Below are positions 12,822 through 21,752 of a stretch of DNA of 22,469 nt, one piece after another. The position numbers and the translations under genes were made by a program. Numbering within the stretch: position 1 is the first letter of the stretch; every line of letters begins with the position of its first letter. The stretch is from DASSYK01 sp036258315 (GTDB taxonomy: Bacteria; Actinomycetota; Thermoleophilia; Solirubrobacterales; 70-9). The stretch spans positions 1-22,469 of the forward strand of contig DATADX010000027.1 of assembly GCA_036258315.1 (NCBI GenBank). Reading direction: 5' to 3'. The notes under the pieces are model-generated. The model saw only the letters and a list, made by a program, of their open reading frames with translations, ran no database searches and was not told the origin of the DNA.

Positions 12822-15227
12822 GTGAGCACTAGCCAGTACCTGCTCGGCGCGGCGGAGCTGACGGTGATCGTCGCCGCTCTCGGCCTTGGCGCCTACCACG
12901 TTCGAGCCCTGCTCGTGCCGGCGTGGACGGGCGCGCTGGCGCGCCTCGCGGAGATCACGCTGGGGCTCTCCGCGCTGATCGTGATCGCCGAGCTGCTCGG
13001 GCTGCTGAAGCTGTTCGAGGAGCTGCCGCTGGTGCTCGCGTGCGCGCTGGTCGGGCTCGGCGCCGCGCAATGGGCGCGCCGGCACGCGGTCGAGGAGGAG
13101 GTGCACGAATCGCCCGCGGTGAAGCCGAGCAAGCTGATGATGGCGGTCGCCGTGCTGGCCGCGGCCGTCGTCGTCATGCACTGGTCGGAGGCCTCGCAGG
13201 AGTCCCTCGACGTCGGCATGTACTACCAGGACACCACGTGGTACCACATGTCCTTCTCGGGCCGGTTCGCGCAGACGGGCCAGATCGGGCCGCTCCACTT
13301 CACCGACCCGCTCAAGCTCACCGCGTGGTTCTACCCCCAGAACTCCGAGCTCTTGCACGCCGTCGGGATGGTGGCTCTCGACACCGACTTCCTCTCCCCA
13401 CTCGTCAACCTCGGCTGGCTCGCCCTGTCGCTGCTCGCCGCGTGGTGCATAGGGCGCCCATACGCGGTCAGCGCGGCGACGGTGCTCGGCGCCGCCGTGG
13501 TGCTCGACTCGGAGATGATGGTCGGCTCCCAGGCCGGCAACGCTCCGAACGACATCGCGGGCCTCTTCTTCCTCTTGGCGGTGATCGCCTTCCTGGTCAA
13601 CGGGGCCGCAACCGCGCGGGCCGCCCCGGAGGTTGCCGCGCGGGGGCTCACCCACGCCGTGCGGCTGCCCAAAGCCGGCGCGCGGGACGAAGCCGACGGC
13701 GGGCCGGGATTCGACCCGACGGCCGACGAGGAGCACCCGCAGACCGGAGTGATCGAAGACGTGCCCGTGGCCGGGGACCCGCGCGTGCTCGCCGGTGTCG
13801 GTCCCGGCCCGTTGTTCCTCGCCGGCCTCGCGGCGGGAATGGGGATCGGCACCAAGATCACGCTGCTCGCGGCGCTCGGCGTGCTCACGATCGGAATCGC
13901 GATCCTGGCCGGCCGCCGGGGCTGGTGGAAGGCGCTCTGTTACTGGCTCGGCGGAATGCTGATCACGGCCGGCTTCTGGTACGGGCGCAACCTGGTCACG
14001 GCGCTGAATCCCTTCCCCCAGATCGAGAAGCTCGGCCCGATCGACCTGCCCGGTCCCGACCAGGGCGGCTTCTACCCGCGCGAGCCGCACAAGCTGAGCG
14101 AGTACTACAACGACCCCCACATCTGGGAGGACTGGTTCTTCCCCGTCCTCGAGGAGCGCCTCGGGCCGTGGTGGCCGGCGATCCTCGCGATTGCCGTCTT
14201 CGCGCTCGTATTCGCCCTGATCAAGGGCGGGAGCCGGCTGATGCGGCTGCTCGCGATCACGGGCATCGTCGCCGGGCTCGCCTACGTGTTCACCCCGCTG
14301 ACGGCCTCCGGTGGGCTCGGGCAGCCGACGGGCTTCGACGCCAACCTCCGCTACGTCGCGCCCGTTCTGATCATCGCGTTCGTGCTGCTGCCGCTGGTCC
14401 CCGCGATGCGGCATCGCCCCTGGCCGTGGGTCCTGATCGCGGTCTTCGGACTGCTCGTCATCCAGGGAGCGTTCCTCGTCGATTGGGACCTGACCGGGCT
14501 GTCGATACCCCAGAGCTGGGACTTCGGGCACCACGACGAGTCGTTGCTGACGGCGCTGCTCCTGATCGGCGTCCCGGCGATCATCGTCGCCGCCGGCCGG
14601 ATCGGGGCCAGGGGGTGGATGCTCGCGGCTTTCGGGCTCACGGCGCTGATCGTGGCGGTCATCGTCGGCAACAACCAGCGTGAGCAGTACCTCGAGAACC
14701 GCTATCAGGTCGCGGTGGCGCCGCCGCTCGAGACCGGCTTCCGCTCGACCCCCGAGTGGCGTCCGATCCAGGAGTTCGGCACGGACGTGACCGACTCGAG
14801 GATCGGCGTCGTCGGCCGCGCGTCGGCCTTCGGCCAGTACTTCTTCTACAACGACGACCTCTCGAACCACGTCCAGTACCTCGGCCAGGAGCTGCGTCGG
14901 GGAACCTTCCGCCAGATCGCGAACTGCAAGCTGCTTCGCCGTGTCGTCAACGAGGGCGCCTACGACTACATCGTGGTCACGCCCCGGATCCGCCGCGAGA
15001 CCAGCATTCCTCCGGAGCTCGCCTGGGTGGGGAACGACGAGGCGACCGACAAGATCATTCCCTCGGGAGGCCTGGCGGCGGTGTTCGAGGTGAACGGCCG
15101 GCTTGATCCCTCCACCTGCGGCGTCGCCGAACGCAACTTCCGCGAGGCGAAGGCGCGCGAGCAGGCAGCGCGCGAGGCGGCCGCGGCCGCGCTCGAGGCG
15201 GCCGGCGCGGAGGAGGCCGAGGAGTGA
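12822..15227 (+). CDS. GT-C/PMT-like polytopic membrane protein, array paralog 1
   Basis: An 801-residue protein with many hydrophobic helices. I infer a membrane glycosyltransferase of the GT-C type, using a lipid-linked sugar outside the membrane. Shared array motifs: N-terminal 'AWTGALARLAE' 35-44; loop Asp137 in 'YQDTTWYHM'; 'LHFTDPL' then 'WFYPQNSELLH' to 179; 'APNDI' with Asp244; 'GIGTKIT'; 'GFWYGRN' 384-390; 'YVFTPLTASG' with 'LRYVAP' near 488-513; then an extracytoplasmic C-terminal domain from about 655 with Cys702 and Cys766. Special to this copy: a roughly 65-residue polar loop at 263-328 and an Ala/Glu coiled-coil-like tail after 770. GTG 12822 is chosen because the other three paralogs begin at the same point; GTG 12780 would add 14 residues. 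Confidence 0.8.
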   Translation: MSTSQYLLGAAELTVIVAALGLGAYHVRALLVPAWTGALARLAEITLGLSALIVIAELLGLLKLFEELPLVLACALVGLGAAQWARRHAVEEEVHESPAVKPSKLMMAVAVLAAAVVVMHWSEASQESLDVGMYYQDTTWYHMSFSGRFAQTGQIGPLHFTDPLKLTAWFYPQNSELLHAVGMVALDTDFLSPLVNLGWLALSLLAAWCIGRPYAVSAATVLGAAVVLDSEMMVGSQAGNAPNDIAGLFFLLAVIAFLVNGAATARAAPEVAARGLTHAVRLPKAGARDEADGGPGFDPTADEEHPQTGVIEDVPVAGDPRVLAGVGPGPLFLAGLAAGMGIGTKITLLAALGVLTIGIAILAGRRGWWKALCYWLGGMLITAGFWYGRNLVTALNPFPQIEKLGPIDLPGPDQGGFYPREPHKLSEYYNDPHIWEDWFFPVLEERLGPWWPAILAIAVFALVFALIKGGSRLMRLLAITGIVAGLAYVFTPLTASGGLGQPTGFDANLRYVAPVLIIAFVLLPLVPAMRHRPWPWVLIAVFGLLVIQGAFLVDWDLTGLSIPQSWDFGHHDESLLTALLLIGVPAIIVAAGRIGARGWMLAAFGLTALIVAVIVGNNQREQYLENRYQVAVAPPLETGFRSTPEWRPIQEFGTDVTDSRIGVVGRASAFGQYFFYNDDLSNHVQYLGQELRRGTFRQIANCKLLRRVVNEGAYDYIVVTPRIRRETSIPPELAWVGNDEATDKIIPSGGLAAVFEVNGRLDPSTCGVAERNFREAKAREQAAREAAAAALEAAGAEEAEE

Positions 15228-17410
15228 GCCTCGGCGAGTACCTGGCGGGCTCGGTCGAGCTCCTGATCATCGCCGTCGCGCTCGGGTTCGGAGCGGTCCG
15301 GCTGCGCCGCCGCCTGGTCGGAGGCTGGTCGGGCGCGCCGGCGCGGCTCGCGGAGATCGTGCTCGGCCTGTCGATGCTGGTCGTCGTCTTGGAGCTCGTC
15401 GGCGTCGTCGGTCTCTACCGCCCGGGCTGGGTGCTCCTCGGCGCGATCTTCGCCGGGGTAGGGGTCGGGCTCGCCGCCGGACCGGCCGGCCAGGGGGCAC
15501 GGCTGCCCGCCCCGCCGCCGAAGCCGGTGGCGCTGGCGATTGCGCTCGTCGCGGGCCTCGTCGTCGCCGCCCACTGGGCAATGCCGACGCAGGTCGGCCT
15601 CGACATCGGCATGTACCTCCCGAACACGACTTGGCACAACGCCCCGTTCGCCGCGCGCTTCGTCCAGGACGCCCAGGTCGGCGCCCTCCACTTCACCGAG
15701 GTCCTCCGCCTCACCGTCTGGTTCTACCCGCAGAACTCCGAGCTCCTCCATTCGGCGGGCGTCCTGTTCCTCGGCACCGACTTCCTCTCCCCGCTGATCA
15801 ACATCGGCTGGATGGCCCTCTGCCTGCTCGCGGCGTGGTCGTTCGGCCGCCCCTACGGCGCGGGCGCGGTCGCCGTCGTGGCGCTCGCCGTGATCCTCGA
15901 CGCCGAGATGCTGTTGCTCTACCAACCGGGGGACGCCAAGAACGACATCGGCGGCCTCTTCTTCCTGCTCGCTTCGGCCGCGATCCTGGTCAACGCGGAG
16001 GCGCAGGCCCGCGCGGCCACCGGCGCCGCCCGCACGCTGCACTCGGGCGGGCCGCCGCTGGCGCCGATGCTGACCCGAGGGGCGCTGGTGGTTGCGGGCC
16101 TCGCGGCGGGGCTCGCCCTTGGCACGAAGCTCAACCTGCTGGCACCGTTCGCGCTGCTGACGATCGGCGTGATCGCCGTCGCCCGCAGGGGGGACGGGGT
16201 GCGGACGGCATCGATCTGGGCCGCGAGCTCTCTGGTCACCGGTGGCTTCTGGTTCGCGCGAAACCTGGCAGAGGCCGGCAACCCCCTGCCCTGGATCGAC
16301 GCCGGGCCGCTGCCGGGACCGCAGCAGCTCGACATCGACATCCGCGAGCCGCACACGGTCTCGGACTACCTGGCCAACTTCGACGTGATCAAGGACACCT
16401 TCATCCCCGGGCTCAACGACAGCTTCGGCGTCCTCTGGCCGCTCGTGCTCGCCACCGCCGCCGCCGGCTTCGTGCTCGCGATCTGGCGCGGCCGCACCGC
16501 GATGATCCGGATGCTCGGCGTCGTCGCCCTCCTCTCCGGGATTGCCTACCTGTTCACGCCGCTGACCGCCGCCGGCCCGCTCGATCACCCCACCGCCTTC
16601 GAGGTCAACATCCGCTACGCGTCGCCGTCCCTGGCGCTGGGGGCGGTACTGCTCGCCGTCGATCCGGTCCTGAGCCGCGAGCGCGTGCAGGGACCCTTGC
16701 TCGGGGTGCTCTCCGTGATGCTCGCGGTCGGCCTGTTCAGCGGCGCCGACGTCTGGAGAGGCGAGTACGCGCTAGGTGCGGTTGTGCTCGCGCTGCTTCT
16801 CGTCGCGATCCCCGCGGGCCTGGCCCTGCTCGCCAAGCGCGGCGCGTCACCCGTCACCGTCGGCGCGCTTGCGGCGCTCGCGATCGCGGTCGCGATCGGG
16901 ATCGGCTGGAACAAGAACGACGCCTACCTCGACGATCGCTACCAGGCGGCCACGGCGCCATCGGACTTCCCGGCGGGTGTCCGCGTCGCGCTCGCGTGGT
17001 TCAACGAGGAACAGCCGGAGGACGCCCGGATCGCGATCGTCGGCGGCCGTCCCGGCTTCAAGCAGTACGTCTTCTACGGCAACGACCTCTCCAACCGGGT
17101 CCAGTACGTCGCCCACCAGGGGCCCCACGGCGCCTACACGCCGATCGATTCATGCGAGGAGTGGCGGGAGACGATCAATGACGGCGACTACGACTACCTG
17201 GTCGCGGGCCCGGACCAGCGCACCCAGAGCGTCTCGCCGATCGAGGCTGAGTGGACCGGCACCGACCCCGCGGCGACCGAGCTCCTCGACGAGGAGATGA
17301 CTTTCGTATTCAGGATCGAGGGCGAGCTCGACCCGGCCGCCTGCGGTGCCCTGGACAGATCCGACGATGGGGGCGGAAGTCCCGACGAGCCGCCGGCCGA
17401 CCAGGCTTAG
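15224..17410 (+). CDS. GT-C/PMT-like membrane protein, array paralog 2, altered loop
   Basis: A 728-residue paralog of the preceding gene, starting in its stop codon (GTGA). It keeps the N-terminal 'GWSGAPARLAE' 35-44, 'WFYPQNSELLH' 166-176, 'AKNDIGG' with Asp241, 'LALGTKLN', 'GFWFARN', 'YLFTPLTAAG', 'IRYASP', and the C-terminal domain with Cys644 and Cys707. The presumed active loop differs: the aspartate found in the other three copies is Asn134, and Tyr-His is His138-Asn139 ('PNTTWHNAP'). 'HFTDPL' is 'HFTEVL' (Glu159). If the Asp is the catalytic base, this copy would be inactive or altered in specificity. It most resembles paralog 1 in the 'LTxWFYPQ' segment. The C-terminus after Cys707 is acidic and Pro/Gly rich. 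Confidence 0.78.
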   Translation: MSLGEYLAGSVELLIIAVALGFGAVRLRRRLVGGWSGAPARLAEIVLGLSMLVVVLELVGVVGLYRPGWVLLGAIFAGVGVGLAAGPAGQGARLPAPPPKPVALAIALVAGLVVAAHWAMPTQVGLDIGMYLPNTTWHNAPFAARFVQDAQVGALHFTEVLRLTVWFYPQNSELLHSAGVLFLGTDFLSPLINIGWMALCLLAAWSFGRPYGAGAVAVVALAVILDAEMLLLYQPGDAKNDIGGLFFLLASAAILVNAEAQARAATGAARTLHSGGPPLAPMLTRGALVVAGLAAGLALGTKLNLLAPFALLTIGVIAVARRGDGVRTASIWAASSLVTGGFWFARNLAEAGNPLPWIDAGPLPGPQQLDIDIREPHTVSDYLANFDVIKDTFIPGLNDSFGVLWPLVLATAAAGFVLAIWRGRTAMIRMLGVVALLSGIAYLFTPLTAAGPLDHPTAFEVNIRYASPSLALGAVLLAVDPVLSRERVQGPLLGVLSVMLAVGLFSGADVWRGEYALGAVVLALLLVAIPAGLALLAKRGASPVTVGALAALAIAVAIGIGWNKNDAYLDDRYQAATAPSDFPAGVRVALAWFNEEQPEDARIAIVGGRPGFKQYVFYGNDLSNRVQYVAHQGPHGAYTPIDSCEEWRETINDGDYDYLVAGPDQRTQSVSPIEAEWTGTDPAATELLDEEMTFVFRIEGELDPAACGALDRSDDGGGSPDEPPADQA

Positions 17411-17412
17411 CG

Positions 17413-19587
17413 TTGGACTTCGGGGCCTACGTCACGGGGGTTGTCGGCCTCGCGGCGATCGCCGTCCCGCTGGCGCTCGCCGCGGTCCGCCTCCGGGGTC
17501 GCCTGCTGGCGGGCTGGGAGGGAGCGCCGGCGCGGCTCGCCGAGGCGGTGCTCGCGGTCTCATTGCTGACGATCCTGCTGCAGCTGCTCGGGGCGGTCGG
17601 CCTCTTCGAGCCCTGGGCGATCGTCGCCGCCTCGCTGGCTATCGGCGCCGCGGCCGTCGTCTGGGTCCCGCGCGAGCCCCGGCAGGGCCGGCCGCCGCCC
17701 TCGCCGCGGATTCCCCCGTTGCACGCCGCGATCGCCCTCGCCGCGGCGGCTTACTTGGCGGCGCACTGGGCAACGGGCCTCCAGGACGTCTGGGCTCGCG
17801 GGATGCTCACCTTCGACACCCTCTGGTACCACGGTCCGTTCGCAGCCCGGATCGCCGAGACCGGCTCGGTCTGGGGCCTTCATTTCACCGACCCCCTGTA
17901 CCTGAACTGGTTCTATCCGGAGAACTCCGAGCTCCTCCACGGCGCGGGGGTCGCGCTGTTCGAGCGCGACCTGTTCTCGCCGTTCGTCAACTTCGGCTGG
18001 CTCGGCGTGGCGCTGCTCGCGGGCTGGTGCATCGGGCGTCCCTACGGGGTGGCGCCACTCAGCCTGGTCGCGGTGGCGCTGGTCCTCGACACCGGCCCGA
18101 TGATCCCGCGCGAGGCCGGGACCCCGGCGACCGACATCGCGCCGGTGGCGCTGCTGCTGGCGGCGGCGGCCTTCCTGATCAACGCCTGGGCCTCCCCGCG
18201 GGCCGGGAAGCCTGACGAGACGGACGGCGGCGGCGCGCCGAGCGTCGATCTGTCCTCGGGTCGCGCGGCGGCCGCCGCGCTGCTGCTCGCGGGCTTGGCG
18301 ATGGGCCTCGCCCTCGGGACCAGGCTGACGATCTCCGGCTCGGTCGCCGCGATGGCGGTCGGGGTGCCGCTGATCGTGCCCCCGGCCGCCCGCCGGCGGG
18401 CGTTGCTGATCTTCCTCGCGGGGATCGCGGCGACGGCCGGGTTCTGGTTGCTGCGCAATCTGGTCCACTCGGGAAATCCGCTGCCCTTCTTCGGCGAGGT
18501 CGGCCCGATCAACCTCCCCGGGCCGGACCGTGGGCTCGAGGGGCGCGACGACTACAGCGTCTCCCACTACATCTTCGAGAACCCCGACACCGACGTCTGG
18601 AGCGGGTTCTTCCTCAAGGCGATCACCAACCTGTTCGGCCCGGTCTGGTTCCTGTTCTTCGGCCTCGCCGCGCTCGGTTCGCTGCTCGCCGTGATCCGTC
18701 CCCGCTCGCCCGCGGTCAGGCTGATGGGTGCGGTGGCGATCGCCGGCGCGATCGCGTATCTGTTCACGCCGCTGACCGCGGCCGGCCCCGAGGGCGACCC
18801 GCGGGCGTTCGGGATCAATCTCCGCTACCTGGTGCCGGCGCTGGCGCTGGGCCTGGCGCTGCTCCCCCTCGAGCCCAGGCTCACGCCCAAGCGGCTCCGG
18901 CTGCCGCTGCTCGGCGGCGGCGTGCTCGCCCTGCTGATCACATCGCTGTACTCCGACTCGGCCTTCACCTGGGACGAGCCCTTCACCTCGAAGCCGGCCG
19001 CGGCCCTGATCGGGATCGTCTTGATCGGCGTCCCAGTCGGCCTCGCGCTGCTTGCGCGCCGCCGGCGCGCCCTCGCCGCGGTGGCGGGCACGGTGGTGGC
19101 GATCGCGATCGCCGCGGTCGGGTGGGAGCGCGCGGACGAGTATCTCGACGCGCGCTACACGCGCCCCGAGGACTTCCGTTTCCAGCTCGACGACGTCGCG
19201 CGGTGGGCGAAGCCGACCGAGGACGAGCGGATCGGCGTCGCCGGGCTGAGCGGTGCCTACAACCAGTACATCCTCTACGGCGACCGCCTCTCCAACTACG
19301 TCCAGTACATCGGGCGCGAGCTCGGCGCCGGCGACTTCCGCGCGGCCAGGACCTGTCCCGAGTTCGTCCGCGCCGCCAACGCCGGCGCCTACGACTACAT
19401 CGTCACCACCCCCGAGCTCGACCTCAACGATCCGGCCACCGCCAAGGTCTCGCCCGAGGGCGGCTGGATGCGCGCCACCGGCGGAGAGGAGATCCTGGGA
19501 CAGGGCCGGGTTGCGATCTTCCGCCTCGACGGCGAGCTCCAGGAGTCGGGCTGTGGCGGGGGCGTCGCCGTGGAGCCGTTGCCGTGA
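17413..19587 (+). CDS. GT-C/PMT-like membrane protein, array paralog 3, probable TTG start
   Basis: A 724-residue paralog. The start is set by alignment: 'DFGAYVTGVVGL' lines up with the N-termini of copies 2 and 4 only if TTG at 17413 is used, 2 nt after the previous stop. The frame is open further upstream, but that part is shadow of copy 2. Motifs: 'GWEGAPARLAE' 34-44; Asp135 in 'TFDTLWYHGPFAA'; 'LHFTDPLYLNWFYPENSELLH'; 'TPATDIAP', where Thr240-Asp241 replaces Asn-Asp; 'LALGTRLT' with Arg for Lys; 'GFWLLRN'; 'YLFTPLTAAG'; 'LRYLVP'; the C-terminal domain with Cys648 and Cys714. It pairs with copy 4 by the 'DPLYLNWFYP' segment. Probably a membrane glycosyltransferase. Confidence 0.8.
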   Translation: MDFGAYVTGVVGLAAIAVPLALAAVRLRGRLLAGWEGAPARLAEAVLAVSLLTILLQLLGAVGLFEPWAIVAASLAIGAAAVVWVPREPRQGRPPPSPRIPPLHAAIALAAAAYLAAHWATGLQDVWARGMLTFDTLWYHGPFAARIAETGSVWGLHFTDPLYLNWFYPENSELLHGAGVALFERDLFSPFVNFGWLGVALLAGWCIGRPYGVAPLSLVAVALVLDTGPMIPREAGTPATDIAPVALLLAAAAFLINAWASPRAGKPDETDGGGAPSVDLSSGRAAAAALLLAGLAMGLALGTRLTISGSVAAMAVGVPLIVPPAARRRALLIFLAGIAATAGFWLLRNLVHSGNPLPFFGEVGPINLPGPDRGLEGRDDYSVSHYIFENPDTDVWSGFFLKAITNLFGPVWFLFFGLAALGSLLAVIRPRSPAVRLMGAVAIAGAIAYLFTPLTAAGPEGDPRAFGINLRYLVPALALGLALLPLEPRLTPKRLRLPLLGGGVLALLITSLYSDSAFTWDEPFTSKPAAALIGIVLIGVPVGLALLARRRRALAAVAGTVVAIAIAAVGWERADEYLDARYTRPEDFRFQLDDVARWAKPTEDERIGVAGLSGAYNQYILYGDRLSNYVQYIGRELGAGDFRAARTCPEFVRAANAGAYDYIVTTPELDLNDPATAKVSPEGGWMRATGGEEILGQGRVAIFRLDGELQESGCGGGVAVEPLP

Positions 19588-21752
19588 CCACGGGGGACTA
19601 CCTGCTCGGGATCGTCGCCCTGGCGGTGATCGTCGTCTCGATGACGGTCGCCGGGCGCATCGCGCGGCGCGTCCTGCTGCCGGGCTGGAGCGGCGCGCCC
19701 GAGCTGCTCGCCACGGGCATCCTGGCGCTGACGCTGCTGGTCGCCGTCTCGCAGCTGCTCGGCCTCGCCGGGCTCCTCGACGGCGTTCTGCTGACCGCCG
19801 CATGCGCGATCGTCGGCGCGGCGGCGCTGCGGCTCGGGCCGACGCTGCTCCCGTCGGGGCTCGACGGCGCGGTCAAGGTCAGGGCCGCCGCGGCGCTGGC
19901 GGGAGCGGGACAACGCACCGCGCCGCTCGCGGGCCGGCTTCAGCTCGCGGGCGCGATCGCCGTCGCCGCGCTGGTCGCGCTGCAGTGGGCGGGGCCGACG
20001 CTGCTCGCGCTCGACCGCGGCATCTACGGCGGCGACTCGCTCTGGTACCACATGCCGTTCGCGGCGCACTTCGCCCAGACGGGCTCGGTGACCGAGCTGC
20101 TGTTCACCGACCCGCTCTACCTGAACTGGTTCTACCCGCTGAACTCCGAGCTCCTCCACGCCGACGGGCTGCTCCTGCTCGGCAACGACTTCCTCTCGCC
20201 GCTCCTCAACTACGGCTGGCTTGGGGCGGCGCTGCTCGCCGCGTGGTGCATCGGCCGCCCCTACGGCGCGGCGGGTGCCGCGACCGCCGCGACGGCGGCG
20301 CTGCTGTCGGCGAACCTGCTGTTCTCGCGCCAGCCGGGCAACGCCAACAACGACGTCGTCGCGATCGCGCTGCTGCTCGGGAGCGTCGCGGTGCTCGTCA
20401 ACGCTCGCCGGGCCACCGCGACCGGCCCGCTGATCGTCGCCGGCCTCGCCGCCGGGCTCGCGCTCGGGACGAAGCTGACGGTGGTCCCGCCCGTCGGGGC
20501 GCTGACGATCGGGGTGATCGCGATCGCGGCGGGAGGACGGCGCCTGCGCGCCGCCGCCGCCTGGGGCGGTGGCCTGCTCGTCGTCGGCGGCCTCTGGTAC
20601 CTGCGCGACCTCGTCGTCGCGCACACGCCCTTCCCGTTCGTCGACCTCGGCCCGCTCGACAAGCCGGAGGAGCTGATGGGGCGCGAGCCGTTCTCGATCG
20701 CCCACTACATCACCGACACCGGCGTCTGGGGCCGGTACTTCCGGCCGGCGCTCGAGGAGCGCATCGGCGATCTCTGGTGGCTCGTCCTCGCCGGGGCGGT
20801 CGCCGGAGTCGTGCTGTGGCTATGGCGCGCCCCGCGTCTCGAGCGGATGCTCGCCGCCGTCGTGCTCGTCTCGGGAGTCGCCTACCTGCTCACACCGCTG
20901 GGTGCCTCGGGCCCGGAAGGCGCGCCGGTCGGCTTCCGGCTCAACATCCGCTACCTCGCTCCGGCGCTCGCGCTCGGGCTCGTCCTCGTCGCGCTCCCGC
21001 CCCCCCTCGTCAGGGACCGTCTCGGAGACCGGGCGCGGTGGTGGGCGGTCGCCGCGTTCGCGGTGTTCGCCGTGCTCACCCTCGTCAACGTCATCCACCT
21101 CGAGCCGATCGAGACCGATCGTCTCCCCGGTTCGCTGCTGCTCGCCGCGGTGCTCGTCGGCCTCCCCGCAGCGGTCGTCCTCCTGGCGCGGAGCGGAGCG
21201 CCGCGCAGGGCAGTGCTCGCCGCGGCGCTCGTGCCGCTGCTTGCCGTGGCGGTGGTCGGCCGGATCGCGCAGGAGGAGTATCTCGACCAGCGCTACTCGT
21301 CGCGGGCCCCCGACTATCCGCGCGACGAGCAGCCCGCGGTCGAGCTCGGCCAGGGCCTCGGGGCGGCCTATGACTGGGCGCGGGTCACCGAGGACCTCGA
21401 GATCGGCCTGGCCGGCACCACCGGCGCGCTGTTCCAGTACGGGCTCTGGGGTGCTGACTCCTCCAACGAGGTCCGCTACATCGGCGAGCGCGGCGATCGG
21501 GGCACCTTCCGCGAGTTCGAGCAGTGCGCCGACTGGGTGGCCGCCGTCAACGCCGGCGACTACGACTTCATCGTCACCACTCCCGCCTATGACCAGGACG
21601 ACCCTGAATCGGCGACGCAGCCGGTGGAGTTCGTCTGGCTGAGCGCCGCGGGGAGCGCCGAGCGGCTCGGGGGCAGCGGCCTCGTGGACATCTGGCGGCT
21701 CGGCGACCGGCCGCTCGATCCCGGCGCCTGCGCCGGCGCCCCGACTCGATGA
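19584..21752 (+). CDS. GT-C/PMT-like membrane protein, array paralog 4
   Basis: A 722-residue paralog starting in the stop of copy 3 (GTGA). N-terminal 'GWSGAPELLA' 34-43; Asp151 in 'GGDSLWYHMPFAA'; 'LFTDPLYLNWFYPLNSELLH'; 'ANNDVV' with Asp257; 'LALGTKLT'; 'GGLWYLRD', where Arg-Asp replaces Arg-Asn; 'YLLTPLGASG'; 'IRYLAP'; the C-terminal domain with Cys648 and Cys716. About 16 residues longer than copy 3 between the second helix and the Asp loop ('VKVRAAAALAGAGQRTAP'). It is the last of the array, followed by a 102-bp gap, so transcription may end or weaken here. All presumed catalytic positions are kept, so it is likely the most standard copy. Confidence 0.8.
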   Translation: MTTGDYLLGIVALAVIVVSMTVAGRIARRVLLPGWSGAPELLATGILALTLLVAVSQLLGLAGLLDGVLLTAACAIVGAAALRLGPTLLPSGLDGAVKVRAAAALAGAGQRTAPLAGRLQLAGAIAVAALVALQWAGPTLLALDRGIYGGDSLWYHMPFAAHFAQTGSVTELLFTDPLYLNWFYPLNSELLHADGLLLLGNDFLSPLLNYGWLGAALLAAWCIGRPYGAAGAATAATAALLSANLLFSRQPGNANNDVVAIALLLGSVAVLVNARRATATGPLIVAGLAAGLALGTKLTVVPPVGALTIGVIAIAAGGRRLRAAAAWGGGLLVVGGLWYLRDLVVAHTPFPFVDLGPLDKPEELMGREPFSIAHYITDTGVWGRYFRPALEERIGDLWWLVLAGAVAGVVLWLWRAPRLERMLAAVVLVSGVAYLLTPLGASGPEGAPVGFRLNIRYLAPALALGLVLVALPPPLVRDRLGDRARWWAVAAFAVFAVLTLVNVIHLEPIETDRLPGSLLLAAVLVGLPAAVVLLARSGAPRRAVLAAALVPLLAVAVVGRIAQEEYLDQRYSSRAPDYPRDEQPAVELGQGLGAAYDWARVTEDLEIGLAGTTGALFQYGLWGADSSNEVRYIGERGDRGTFREFEQCADWVAAVNAGDYDFIVTTPAYDQDDPESATQPVEFVWLSAAGSAERLGGSGLVDIWRLGDRPLDPGACAGAPTR
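21721..21736 (+). other. GC hairpin at the 3' end of paralog 4
   Basis: CCGGCG-CCTG-CGCCGG lies 14 nt before the stop codon. It could slow ribosomes or protect the mRNA 3' end. There is no T-run. Confidence 0.25.

Noticed and set aside
12699..14870. Long minus-strand frames opposite the membrane array (also 14966-16588 and 17560-19803)
   Set aside because: Arg/Glu/Gln-rich antisense shadows of the transmembrane genes.
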